Positions 42,857-49,936 of a stretch of DNA of 64,000 bases are shown here, one piece after another. The notes under the pieces are model-generated. The model saw nothing but the letters and a program-made list of their open reading frames with translations. It had not been told where the DNA came from and did no database searches. The stretch's first letter is position 1; every line of letters begins with the position of its first letter. The stretch is from Oscillospiraceae bacterium (GTDB taxonomy: Bacteria; Bacillota; Clostridia; Oscillospirales; Acutalibacteraceae), in contig SVOY01000005.1 in assembly GCA_015066105.1 (NCBI GenBank), forward strand, positions 62,001-126,000. Direction: 5' to 3'. A program made the position numbers and the translations under genes.

Positions 42857-44467
42857 TTATTTTTTATCAAACACCACGCTGAAGGTGCTGCCCTTGCCCA
42901 CTTCGCTTTCAAGAGACACCTCACCGCCGTGCAGAAGTGCAATCTGTCTGACCATTGCAAGGCCGAGGCCTGAGCAGCCCTCCTCACGGCTTCTCGCCTT
43001 ATCCACACGGTAAAAGCGGTTCCAGATTTTCTGCAGATGCTCCTTTGCAATACCCACACCGTTATCGGCAACGCTGAGACGGATTTTTTCTCCGTCAGCC
43101 TTAAGGCTCACCCTTATGCTGCCGCCCTCATTTGTATAGGTAAAGGAGTTTGAAACAAGGTTTGTCACAAGGCGGGTGAGAAGAAGCACATCCATATCCA
43201 TAAATATGCCCTCGTCAACATCAGCCGTAAGGGTGATGTTTTTGGTATCAACGGCCTTAAGATCGTCACACACCGCATTTACAAGCAGACCGAAATCCTC
43301 CCTTTCAAAGGAAAGCTGACCCTCACTCTGCTCCATTTTTGTCATTTCAAGCAGCTGAGATATAAGCTTTTTCATGCTTTCAGCCTGCTTCTGTATGCCC
43401 TCAAAGCCCTCCTTGTCCTCCTCGTCAAGCTCCTCGCGTGAAAGCTGATATTCGCACTCGGCAAGGATAACCGCCGTAGGTGTGCGAAGCTCGTGAGAAA
43501 CGTCACCTGAGAACTGTCTTTCGCTTTCAAAGGAAAGCTGAAGGCGCGAAAACATCTCATTGAATTTATCTGCAAGTGAGGAAAGCAGAGGGTCTGCGTG
43601 AGCATCAGCCACGGTAACCCGCTTTGTAAGGTCCTTGCCGCTGTGAATTTCTTCAACGGCATCCCTGAGAAGACCTACGGGAGCAAGTGCCTTTTTGGTA
43701 ATTATCCTGCCCACAACGGAGCACACGATAAGAAGAAGCGGAAGCAGTATGGCCGCAAGCTGAGCGAGAATACTCCAAACGCTGTCTGCATCGTTGGCCT
43801 GCACTATGCCGCGGACCCATATATCGTCATAGGCCTTCTGTGTGCTGTAAAACTCCACCTCATAAATGGGGTCGTCGTTATATTCATAGCTTTTAACATT
43901 GATTATGTTAATGCCGGCAGGGTCAAGGCCGCTTTTTTTAACGGCAATGTCAAAAGCATCACCGCAGGAAATTTCACAGTCATCGCCGTAAAAATCAAGG
44001 TCACCCTCAAAGGGGGTGTAATAATCGGCTCCCTCAACCTCACTTGAGATTATTTCTCCCGATTCACCGTTGATTTTATAGTCATACTTTGTAAACTCAA
44101 CCTTTGTATCGTAAACGTAATACCCGTCAAACTTGTCAAAGCGCTTTTCCTCAAGAGGAATCCCGTCCTGCATTCCCTCGGGATATTCACCGCCGAGAAT
44201 ACTGCCCTCAGAGGAATAAACCACGGCGTAAACCCCGTCGTTACGGTAAGCGAAATCGGATTCGATATCAAGCAGTCCGTTTTCAACCTCTATTTCGTCA
44301 ATGTTTCTTTCAACGGTTCTTATAAGATTCTGCTGAGCCGCCGCATTTTCCGTTGTTCTTGCAACGGCAACAACGGAGAGGATAAGCCCTGCACAAAGCA
44401 CGCCCATCAGCACCGTGTACCAACGGTTAAGCCTGTTGCTTATTGACCTTGCTTTTTTTCTCTTCAT
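42857..44467 (-). CDS. Sensor histidine kinase
   Basis: 536 residues from the ATG at 44467 (GGAGG 9 bases upstream). Membrane helix near residues 18-38 (TVLMGVLCAGLILSVVAVAR), an extracellular acidic sensor part, a second helix (LAAILLPLLLIVCSVVGRII) and HAMP. HisKA phosphoacceptor FSGDVSHELRTPTAVILAE, HATPase N-box LVTNLVSNSFTYTNEGGS, G1 DNGVGI and GLGLAMVRQI. Pairs with the OmpR regulator 4 bases upstream. The extracellular sensor (EVENGLLDIESDFAYRNDGV) has no recognisable ligand domain. Confidence 0.9.
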   Translation of the reverse strand: MKRKKARSISNRLNRWYTVLMGVLCAGLILSVVAVARTTENAAAQQNLIRTVERNIDEIEVENGLLDIESDFAYRNDGVYAVVYSSEGSILGGEYPEGMQDGIPLEEKRFDKFDGYYVYDTKVEFTKYDYKINGESGEIISSEVEGADYYTPFEGDLDFYGDDCEISCGDAFDIAVKKSGLDPAGINIINVKSYEYNDDPIYEVEFYSTQKAYDDIWVRGIVQANDADSVWSILAQLAAILLPLLLIVCSVVGRIITKKALAPVGLLRDAVEEIHSGKDLTKRVTVADAHADPLLSSLADKFNEMFSRLQLSFESERQFSGDVSHELRTPTAVILAECEYQLSREELDEEDKEGFEGIQKQAESMKKLISQLLEMTKMEQSEGQLSFEREDFGLLVNAVCDDLKAVDTKNITLTADVDEGIFMDMDVLLLTRLVTNLVSNSFTYTNEGGSIRVSLKADGEKIRLSVADNGVGIAKEHLQKIWNRFYRVDKARSREEGCSGLGLAMVRQIALLHGGEVSLESEVGKGSTFSVVFDKK

Positions 44468-44471
44468 AGCC

Positions 44472-45146
44472 TCAATCCTCCTCTTTGAGAATATAGCCTG
44501 CACCTCTTACGGTATGGATAAGCTTTTTGGAAAAGCCCTCGTCAATTTTTTTACGCAGATATCTTATGTAAACGTCAATAACGTTTGTGCCGCCCTCATA
44601 ATCGTAATTCCACACACTGCTTTCAATCTTTTCTCTTGTCATTACAGTGCCCGCATTCCTGATAAGTGCCTCAAGAATTGAATACTCCCTTGCGGAAAGG
44701 TCAATCCTGACCGTTCCCCTTTTCACCTCGCGGCTTTTTACGTCAACGGTAAGGTCACCCACGGCGAAAACGTTGGTGCTGTTGCCCTTGGAGTCACGGG
44801 TAATCATTCTCACCCTTGCGGCAAGCTCATCAAAGGAAAAGGGCTTTATAAGATAATCGTTTGCGCCCAGGTCAAGTCCGTACACTCTGTCGCTGATTTC
44901 CGTTTTTGCCGTAAGGAATATAACGGGAGTGGTGTTTTTCATTTCACGCATTTGCTTAAGCACGGCAAAGCCGTCCTTTTTGGGCATCATAACGTCCATT
45001 ACTATTGCATCATACTGCGCACCTGCAAGAAAATCAAACACGCTTTCTCCGTCAAAGCAGCTGTCAACACTGTAGCCGAGTTTTGTAAACTGCTTTACAA
45101 GTATTCTGTTAAGGGCCTTTTCATCCTCCGCAACAAGAATTCTCAT
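44472..45146 (-). CDS. OmpR-family response regulator
   Basis: 224 residues. Receiver domain with VAEDEK, phospho-acceptor Asp in DAIVMDVMMPKKDGFAVLKQ, TAKTEI and KPF motifs. C-terminal winged helix (LSAREYSILEALIRNAGTVM then SSVWNYDYEGGTNVIDVYIR). It precedes the kinase in one operon. Confidence 0.95.
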   Translation of the reverse strand: MRILVAEDEKALNRILVKQFTKLGYSVDSCFDGESVFDFLAGAQYDAIVMDVMMPKKDGFAVLKQMREMKNTTPVIFLTAKTEISDRVYGLDLGANDYLIKPFSFDELAARVRMITRDSKGNSTNVFAVGDLTVDVKSREVKRGTVRIDLSAREYSILEALIRNAGTVMTREKIESSVWNYDYEGGTNVIDVYIRYLRKKIDEGFSKKLIHTVRGAGYILKEED

Positions 45147-45227
45147 ATAAATACTTCTCCCTTTTTGTTTTTTCCTTAGTCATTTTAGCACATAAAAGAT
45201 TAAAAATCCATTAAAAAAATAAAAAAA

Positions 45228-45251
45228 CCTTGCAGATTAGCACCTGCAAGG
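45228..45251 (-). terminator. Terminator of the 45-residue peptide gene
   Basis: CCTTGCAG (45228-45235) pairs with CTGCAAGG (45244-45251), and TTTTTTTATTTTTTTAATGG follows on the minus strand. Confidence 0.85.
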
Positions 45252-45268
45252 CCGGTCAAAGTTTTTAA

Positions 45269-45406
45269 TTATGCAAGACCGAAAAGCTTCTTGAAAAAGT
45301 CACCGATAAGCTGGAAGAAGTAAGAGAGGTCCTCCCAGAACATAAGCACGCCCCAATCGGGCTCGGGTACTACGTATGCATCCTCGGGTATTGTTTCTTT
45401 TGCCAT
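45269..45406 (-). CDS. Small amphipathic peptide (45 residues)
   Basis: 45 residues from the ATG at 45406, with AAGGAGGAAAATGAA directly before it. The frame could extend to 45460 but that part is leader. The N-terminal half is polar (MAKETIPEDAYVVPEPDWGV) and the rest is an aromatic, amphipathic helix: LSYFFQLIGDFFKKLFGLA. No signal peptide or Cys. A consensus promoter and a clean terminator frame the gene. The function is unknown. The tail resembles those of the PepSY protein (LFFEVLFSSLFKR) and LRR protein 2 (IVKIFKLLTEFFGG), so it may interact with membranes or proteins. This is inference. Confidence 0.7.
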   Translation of the reverse strand: MAKETIPEDAYVVPEPDWGVLMFWEDLSYFFQLIGDFFKKLFGLA

Positions 45407-45439
45407 TTCATTTTCCTCCTTGTAAATTATTACACTATG

Positions 45440-45468
45440 ATTATATACTTTTATTAACACTTTGTCAA
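45440..45468 (-). promoter_or_regulatory. Consensus promoter of the peptide gene
   Basis: On the minus strand TTGACA (45463-45468), exactly 17 bases, TATAAT (45440-45445), about 33 bases before the ATG. Confidence 0.85.
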
Positions 45469-45477
45469 TAATTCGGC

Positions 45478-46659
45478 TTAATTTTTCCTTTTAACGCCAA
45501 GGGCGTAAATTCCCGCAATCAGCAACGCAGGAAAAATCACCGCAAAAAGCAGGCCCGTATTCAGCTGACCGCTTGCAATTTCCGTTATTTTGCCCACAAG
45601 GGCAGGTCCGCTCGTACAGCCCAGGTCGCCGAAAAGTGCAAGCAGTGCAAACATAGCCGTACCGCCCGCCGGAATTCTCTGCGCCGCAAGAGAAAAGGTG
45701 GCAGGCCACATAATACCCACCGAAAGGCCGCAGAGCGCACAGCCGATAAGCGAGACTGCCGCAACGGGCGAAAGTGCCGTTACAAGATAGCAGACTATAC
45801 AGAACAAGCCGCTGAACATCATAACCCTCACAAGTGAGATTTTATCGGCAAGCCTTGCATAAAGCACCCTTGCCGTGCCCATAAGCGCGGCAAAAAGGCA
45901 GGGGCCGAGCAAATCACCAACGGTTTTTGATACCTTCAGTCCCGACTCGGCAAAGGCAGATGCCCACTGGCTCATTGCAATTTCGCTTGCGCCGGAGCAA
46001 AGCATAAGAAGTGCAAATATATAAAAGAGCTTTGTTTTCAAAAGGCCCTTTACGCCTATGCCGTCACCCTTTGCAAGCACCTCGGGCACGGGCACGGCAG
46101 TGAAATAAATGCCGTTGAAAAAAGGCACCAACGCCCACAAAAAGGCAAGATACCGCCAGCTTTCTGTGCCGAAAAGCACGAAGAACAGCGTTGAAAGAAG
46201 CACAACCGACATCTGCCCCCAGCAGTAAAAGGAATGAAGCAGACTCATCTGTGCGGATTTTCTTTCACCGGGGCAGGCCTCAACAATGGGGCTTATAATC
46301 ACCTCAATAAGACCGCTTCCTACGGCATAAACCGTAATGGAAATAATTGTACCCGTATAGGGCTCAAGCACAAAGGGCAGCACTCCCAGCAGGAAAAGCC
46401 CCGTAAAAGCAAAAAAATGGGCCGCGAGCACGCATTTTCTGTAGCCGAGCTTATCAACAAAGGCGGTTGAAGCAAGGTCAATGAAAAGCTGAACGCCGAA
46501 ATTGACAACAATCAGCAGTGATATTCTGTCATAGCTTAAGCCGAAGCTATGCTGAAAGGTAAGAAAAAGAAGCGGCAGAAAGTTGTTTATTATCGCCTGA
46601 ACAAAATAGCCGGCATAGCAGGCAAAAAAAGTATGCTTATAATTTTTAATCCGTAACAT
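45478..46659 (-). CDS. MFS transporter
   Basis: 393 residues, 12 membrane helices. YKHTFFACYAGYFVQAIINN at the start, a central loop with MSQWASAFAESGLKVSKTVG, and the symmetric second half ending ALLIAGIYALGVKRKN. It belongs to the FucP/sugar-like MFS group by its ASTAFVDKLGYRKCVLAAHF loop. Direction and substrate are unknown. It stands alone, 150 bases divergent from the alkaline phosphatase gene. Confidence 0.85.
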   Translation of the reverse strand: MLRIKNYKHTFFACYAGYFVQAIINNFLPLLFLTFQHSFGLSYDRISLLIVVNFGVQLFIDLASTAFVDKLGYRKCVLAAHFFAFTGLFLLGVLPFVLEPYTGTIISITVYAVGSGLIEVIISPIVEACPGERKSAQMSLLHSFYCWGQMSVVLLSTLFFVLFGTESWRYLAFLWALVPFFNGIYFTAVPVPEVLAKGDGIGVKGLLKTKLFYIFALLMLCSGASEIAMSQWASAFAESGLKVSKTVGDLLGPCLFAALMGTARVLYARLADKISLVRVMMFSGLFCIVCYLVTALSPVAAVSLIGCALCGLSVGIMWPATFSLAAQRIPAGGTAMFALLALFGDLGCTSGPALVGKITEIASGQLNTGLLFAVIFPALLIAGIYALGVKRKN

Positions 46660-46744
46660 TTTTGACCTTTCTGAATTTAGTGTAACTTATGATATCATAA
46701 AGCAGATAAAACTTCAACTTTTTTAAGAATATCTGTTTTTTCTC

Positions 46745-46773
46745 TTGAAAATTCTTTTTGGATAATATATAAT
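46745..46773 (+). promoter_or_regulatory. Sigma-A promoter of the alkaline phosphatase gene
   Basis: TTGAAA (46745-46750), 17 bases, TATAAT (46768-46773), then AGGAGAG before the ATG at 46810. A palindrome TTATGATATCATAA is at about 46687-46700 in the divergent gap. Confidence 0.75.
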
Positions 46774-46809
46774 CAACTTGAAAAAATTACCTGAAAAGGA
46801 GAGATCAGA

Positions 46810-47934
46810 ATGCTTAACAAAATCATTGCAGCAGTTATGTCCCTTATTCTCGGTGCCTACGGTCTTCTCGGTCTTACCGACGGCACAGGCAGCAAGGACT
46901 ATGAGTCCGGAAAGTACAAGAACGTAATCCTTATGATTGGCGACGGTATGAGCTTTGAGCACGTTGACGCAACGGAAAAATACCGCGAGGTTGACCTTGT
47001 GATGAACAATATGCCCGTTCAGCTCAAAAGCGACATTGACTCCTTCCTCATCCCCGCAACAGACTCTGCAGCAGGCGGTACCGCTCTTTCAACAGGTATG
47101 AGAGTATGGATCAACTCACTTGCCGTTTATCCCTTCGACCCCTTCTCAATCAATGATATGAACGTACCCATCAGCCTCGGTGAGCTTGTCAAGGCTGACG
47201 GCAAGGCAACAGGCGTTGTAACAACAGACAAAACCTCAGGTGCAACCCCCTCCGCCTTTTCAACACACGTGCTTTCAAGAGATTTGGAAGAGGATATTTC
47301 CGCTGACCAGCTTGTAAACGGCTTTGACCTTATCTGGGGCGGCAAGTCAGACAGCATCAACAAGGAAAACACAGCTGCAAACGGCTGGACCTACATTGAT
47401 GACCGCGACGAAATGAATGCCCTCACCGCAGGCTCACGCTCCTTCGGTCAGTTCAATTACAGCGACCTTTACAACTGCACAAACAAAAACAACACCCCCT
47501 CAATAAGCGAAATGACAGCTAAGGCTATCGACCTTCTCAGCGCAAACGAAAAGGGCTTCTTCCTTATGGTTGAGGGCGCCTGCATTGACAAATTCTCACA
47601 CGACAACATTATGGACGGTGCTCTTATGTGCACAGAAGAGTTTGACAAGGCAGTTGCCGCTGCACTTGATTTTGCTGAAAAGGACGGCGAAACCCTTGTT
47701 GTTGTAACTGCAGACCACGGCACGGGCGGACTTACCCTTGACAGCAAAACGGGCGAATACAAGTTCACTCACGGCACTCACAACATCTGGGATGTTCCCG
47801 TATATGTTTCGGCAACGGATGCAGGCTTTGAAAGCGGCAAGGAAATCGCAAACCGCGACATTCCCACTCAGCTTGCACGTGCTATGGGCTACGGTAAGGA
47901 CCAATTCCCCGCAACAATAGCAAGCCTCAAATAA
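46810..47934 (+). CDS. Alkaline phosphatase
   Basis: 374 residues with an N-terminal signal-like helix (MLNKIIAAVMSLILGAYGLL). NVILMIGDGMSFEHVDATEK supplies a metal Asp, PATDSAAGGTALSTGMR the Ser nucleophile with its surrounding family motif, and VTADHGTGGLTLDS with HGTHNIWDVPVYV the other metal ligands. It is shorter than classic PhoA/PhoB (about 430-470), so peripheral insertions are probably missing. It releases phosphate from organic esters outside the membrane. No obvious Pho box is seen upstream. Confidence 0.88.
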   Translation: MLNKIIAAVMSLILGAYGLLGLTDGTGSKDYESGKYKNVILMIGDGMSFEHVDATEKYREVDLVMNNMPVQLKSDIDSFLIPATDSAAGGTALSTGMRVWINSLAVYPFDPFSINDMNVPISLGELVKADGKATGVVTTDKTSGATPSAFSTHVLSRDLEEDISADQLVNGFDLIWGGKSDSINKENTAANGWTYIDDRDEMNALTAGSRSFGQFNYSDLYNCTNKNNTPSISEMTAKAIDLLSANEKGFFLMVEGACIDKFSHDNIMDGALMCTEEFDKAVAAALDFAEKDGETLVVVTADHGTGGLTLDSKTGEYKFTHGTHNIWDVPVYVSATDAGFESGKEIANRDIPTQLARAMGYGKDQFPATIASLK

Positions 47935-48022
47935 AATCAGAGCATCTTAAAAAAGCCATTCGGGCGACCCTTCGCAAGGAAGTTGAGGTTTTTATCGGCT
48001 CTTTTTCGCTAAAACATCATAA

Positions 48023-48057
48023 AAAATTCCCGTATACGCGAGTATTACGGGAATTTT
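48023..48057. terminator. Terminator of alkaline phosphatase gene
   Basis: Perfect 12-base stem AAAATTCCCGTA / TACGGGAATTTT around 11 bases, T-rich on both sides. Confidence 0.75.
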
Positions 48058-48104
48058 ACTATTTCGTTTTATTCGAAAAATATCTCGATAAAAGCTGCCG
48101 TGCA

Positions 48105-48213
48105 CCTTAAATTTATGATAGTTTTGCTGCAGAACAAGGCAAAAGGCGCAGAAATCCTTGCGGATTTCGAGCATTTTTAACGCCGTTATGCACAAAAACA
48201 GCGAAATTTAAGG
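48105..48213. repeat. Intergenic element with CCTTAAATTT / AAATTTAAGG ends
   Basis: The 10-base ends are perfect inverted repeats 109 bp apart end to end. The interior has GCTGCAGAACAAGGC, a TCCTTGCGGATTTCGAGC stem-like part and TTTTTAACGCCGTTATGC. It resembles repeats I recall from Ruminococcaceae intergenic regions, but no copy occurs elsewhere in this window. Confidence 0.5.
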
Positions 48214-48382
48214 CTTAACATCCTTACGAAGGGGCGCCCTTGGGGCGTTTTTCTTTTTCCGAATTATATGCAATTCCCTTTTAATCTGCCTGCTAAGCCG
48301 TCAAAACGGCTTCATAGTGATTTTGACGAAAAAAATTTATATGTTTTATACATAATAATATATGTTTTTTTGAAACAAATTG

Positions 48383-48411
48383 TTGCAAATAAATTATTTT
48401 TGTGATATCAT
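48383..48411 (+). promoter_or_regulatory. Probable promoter of the hydrogenase operon
   Basis: TTGCAA (48383-48388), 17 bases, TATCAT (48406-48411). The transcript would begin near 48418, giving a leader of about 90 bases. Confidence 0.6.
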
Positions 48412-48429
48412 TTAGTAGTATGGATAATT

Positions 48430-48459
48430 GTATATACTTTTTAGCGAAAAAGTGTATAC
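48430..48459 (+). promoter_or_regulatory. Leader hairpin / operator of the hydrogenase operon
   Basis: GTATATACTTTTT and AAAAAGTGTATAC form a 13-base stem (one G-U pair in RNA) around AGCG, starting about 12 bases past the predicted start point. It could be an RNA leader hairpin or a protein-binding palindrome. It does not match the Rex consensus TTGTTAA-N4-TTAACAA. Confidence 0.55.
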
Positions 48460-48505
48460 GTCCCACAAAATTAACGGAAAATCCGTTTAAAGGAGGATAA
48501 AGTTA

Positions 48506-49000
48506 ATGCTTAAGAAAATCAGCAAAATTCCGTTCAAGGACACACCCGAGCAGGCAGCAAAGCTCGATGCAATTATTGCTGAATGTACAGGTGACGTAAG
48601 TATGCTTATGCATGTTATGCAGGAAGCTCAGGAAATTTACGGCTACCTTCCCTTTGAAATTCAGCAGAAGATTGCAGAAGGCATGAATGTTCCCATGGAA
48701 AAGGTTTACGGTGTTGCAACCTTCTATGCACAGTTTGCGCTCTCCCCCAAGGGTCAGTACGCAATCTCCGTTTGCCTTGGTACTGCATGCTATGTTAAGG
48801 GTGCACAGGAAATTCTCGATGAGCTTTCAGCTCAGCTCGGCATTGAGCCCGAGGAATGCACAGAGGACGGCAAGTATTCACTTACAGCCTGCCGTTGCAT
48901 CGGTGCCTGCGGTCTTGCTCCCGTTCTTACTGTTAACGAGGATGTTTACGGCAAAATCACCGCCGCAGACGTCAAGGGTATTCTTGCCAAATACGAATAA
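48506..49000 (+). CDS. hydC: NuoE-like [2Fe-2S] subunit of bifurcating hydrogenase
   Basis: 164 residues, thioredoxin-like 2Fe-2S fold of the NuoE/HydC family. LMHVMQEAQEIYGYLPFEIQ precedes VYGVATFYAQFALSPKGQYA and then CLGTACYVKGAQEILDEL. The cluster Cys residues are in VCLGTACYVKG and TACRCIGACGLAPVLTVNE. It is the small electron-transfer subunit that works with HydB and HydA. AAAGGAGG precedes the ATG. Its stop overlaps the next start (TAATG). Confidence 0.95.
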   Translation: MLKKISKIPFKDTPEQAAKLDAIIAECTGDVSMLMHVMQEAQEIYGYLPFEIQQKIAEGMNVPMEKVYGVATFYAQFALSPKGQYAISVCLGTACYVKGAQEILDELSAQLGIEPEECTEDGKYSLTACRCIGACGLAPVLTVNEDVYGKITAADVKGILAKYE

Positions 49001-49545
49001 TGAGAGAGCTTTCACTCAACGTTCTCGACATAGCTCAGAATTCAATCTCGGCCAACGCCTCGCTTATTGAAATTGAGCTTAAGGAAAATGCAGATGAAAA
49101 CAAGCTTCTCATCGGTATTTACGACAACGGCAAGGGTATGACAAAAAAGCAGCTTGAGGCCGTTCGTGACCCGTTTTTCACAACCCGCACCACAAGAAAG
49201 GTCGGAATGGGTATTCCCCTTTTCAAAATGGCGGCGGAAATGACGGGCGGTCACCTTGAAATTGAAAGTGAGGTAGGTGTCGGCACAAGGGTCAAGGCCT
49301 TTTTCAACACCGACCACCTTGATTTCATCCCCATAGGTGATATGGCATCAACAATGGTTATGCTGATAACAATGAACGAGCACATCGACTTTCTTTACAC
49401 AAGAAGCCTCGGCGAAAAAAGCTTTACCCTTGACACAAGAGTCCTGAGGGAGATTCTCGAAGGTGTCCCCTTCAGCGAGCCTTCAATTTCCGCATGGCTC
49501 AAAGACTATATCAATGAAAATACGAAACACATCACGGAGGTGTAA
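49000..49545 (+). CDS. HATPase_c (GHKL) ATP-binding protein in the hydrogenase operon
   Basis: 181 residues. GHKL ATPase only, no HisKA or sensor: LNVLDIAQNSISANASLIEI (N-box), IYDNGKGM (DxGxG), GMGIPLFKMAAEMTGG (G2), and ESEVGVGTRVKAFF. The last 80 residues are a unique C-terminal part. Such stand-alone ATPases are found inside many clostridial hydABC operons, and their role (kinase, switch or assembly) is unknown. The start codon overlaps the hydC stop, so expression is coupled. Confidence 0.85.
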   Translation: MRELSLNVLDIAQNSISANASLIEIELKENADENKLLIGIYDNGKGMTKKQLEAVRDPFFTTRTTRKVGMGIPLFKMAAEMTGGHLEIESEVGVGTRVKAFFNTDHLDFIPIGDMASTMVMLITMNEHIDFLYTRSLGEKSFTLDTRVLREILEGVPFSEPSISAWLKDYINENTKHITEV

Positions 49546-49551
49546 TACAAA

Positions 49552-49923
49552 ATGAAAACACTTGAAGAGCTTATGGCTTTGAGAGAGGCCGCAAAAGCAC
49601 AGATGACAACAAGAGACGACTCAAGCGAGGTTACAAGAATTGTTGTCGGTATGGCTACCTGCGGTATTGCGGCAGGCGCAAGACCTGTTATGAACAAGTT
49701 TGTTGAAGAGATTGCAAAGCGCGGTCTCAAAAACGTTACCGTTGCACAGACAGGCTGCATCGGAATGTGTCAGTACGAGCCCATTGCAGAGGTTCTCGTA
49801 CCCGGAGAAGAAAAGGTTACCTACGTTCAGCTTACAGACGAAAAGGCTGCAAAGATTATTCTTGAGCACATCGTCAACGGCAAGCCCGTTGCTGAATACA
49901 CGGTAGGCGCAATTAAAAAATAA
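49552..49923 (+). CDS. Thioredoxin-like [2Fe-2S] ferredoxin
   Basis: 123 residues of the (2Fe-2S) thioredoxin-like ferredoxin family. RIVVGMATCGIAAGARPVMN and TVAQTGCIGMCQYEPIAEVL carry the Cys ligands, followed by VLVPGEEKVTYVQLTDEKAA. The fold is the same as the N-terminal domain of the next gene. It sits between the HATPase and hydB, 6 bases after the former, and belongs to the electron-transfer chain of the hydrogenase. Confidence 0.88.
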   Translation: MKTLEELMALREAAKAQMTTRDDSSEVTRIVVGMATCGIAAGARPVMNKFVEEIAKRGLKNVTVAQTGCIGMCQYEPIAEVLVPGEEKVTYVQLTDEKAAKIILEHIVNGKPVAEYTVGAIKK

Positions 49924-49936
49924 GGAGGAAAGCTAA

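Larger units (their letters stand above)
47935..48505. other. Gene-free region between alkaline phosphatase and hydrogenase operon
   Basis: It holds a terminator (AAAATTCCCGTA 48023-48034 with TACGGGAATTTT 48046-48057), an element bounded by CCTTAAATTT and AAATTTAAGG (48105-48213), and a GC-rich hairpin with T-run (about 48235-48255). Next come AT-rich promoter DNA (48383-48411) and a leader hairpin (48430-48459). A 67-codon minus-strand frame (47992-48195) covers the repeat and has no ribosome site, so I do not call it a gene. Confidence 0.6.

Noticed and set aside
47992-48195. 67-codon minus-strand frame in the gap before the hydrogenase operon
   Set aside because: It covers a terminator and a repeat element and has no ribosome site.
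48430-48459. Rex operator of the hydrogenase operon
   Set aside because: The palindrome lacks the TTGTTAA/TTAACAA half-sites; it is reported only as an unassigned hairpin.
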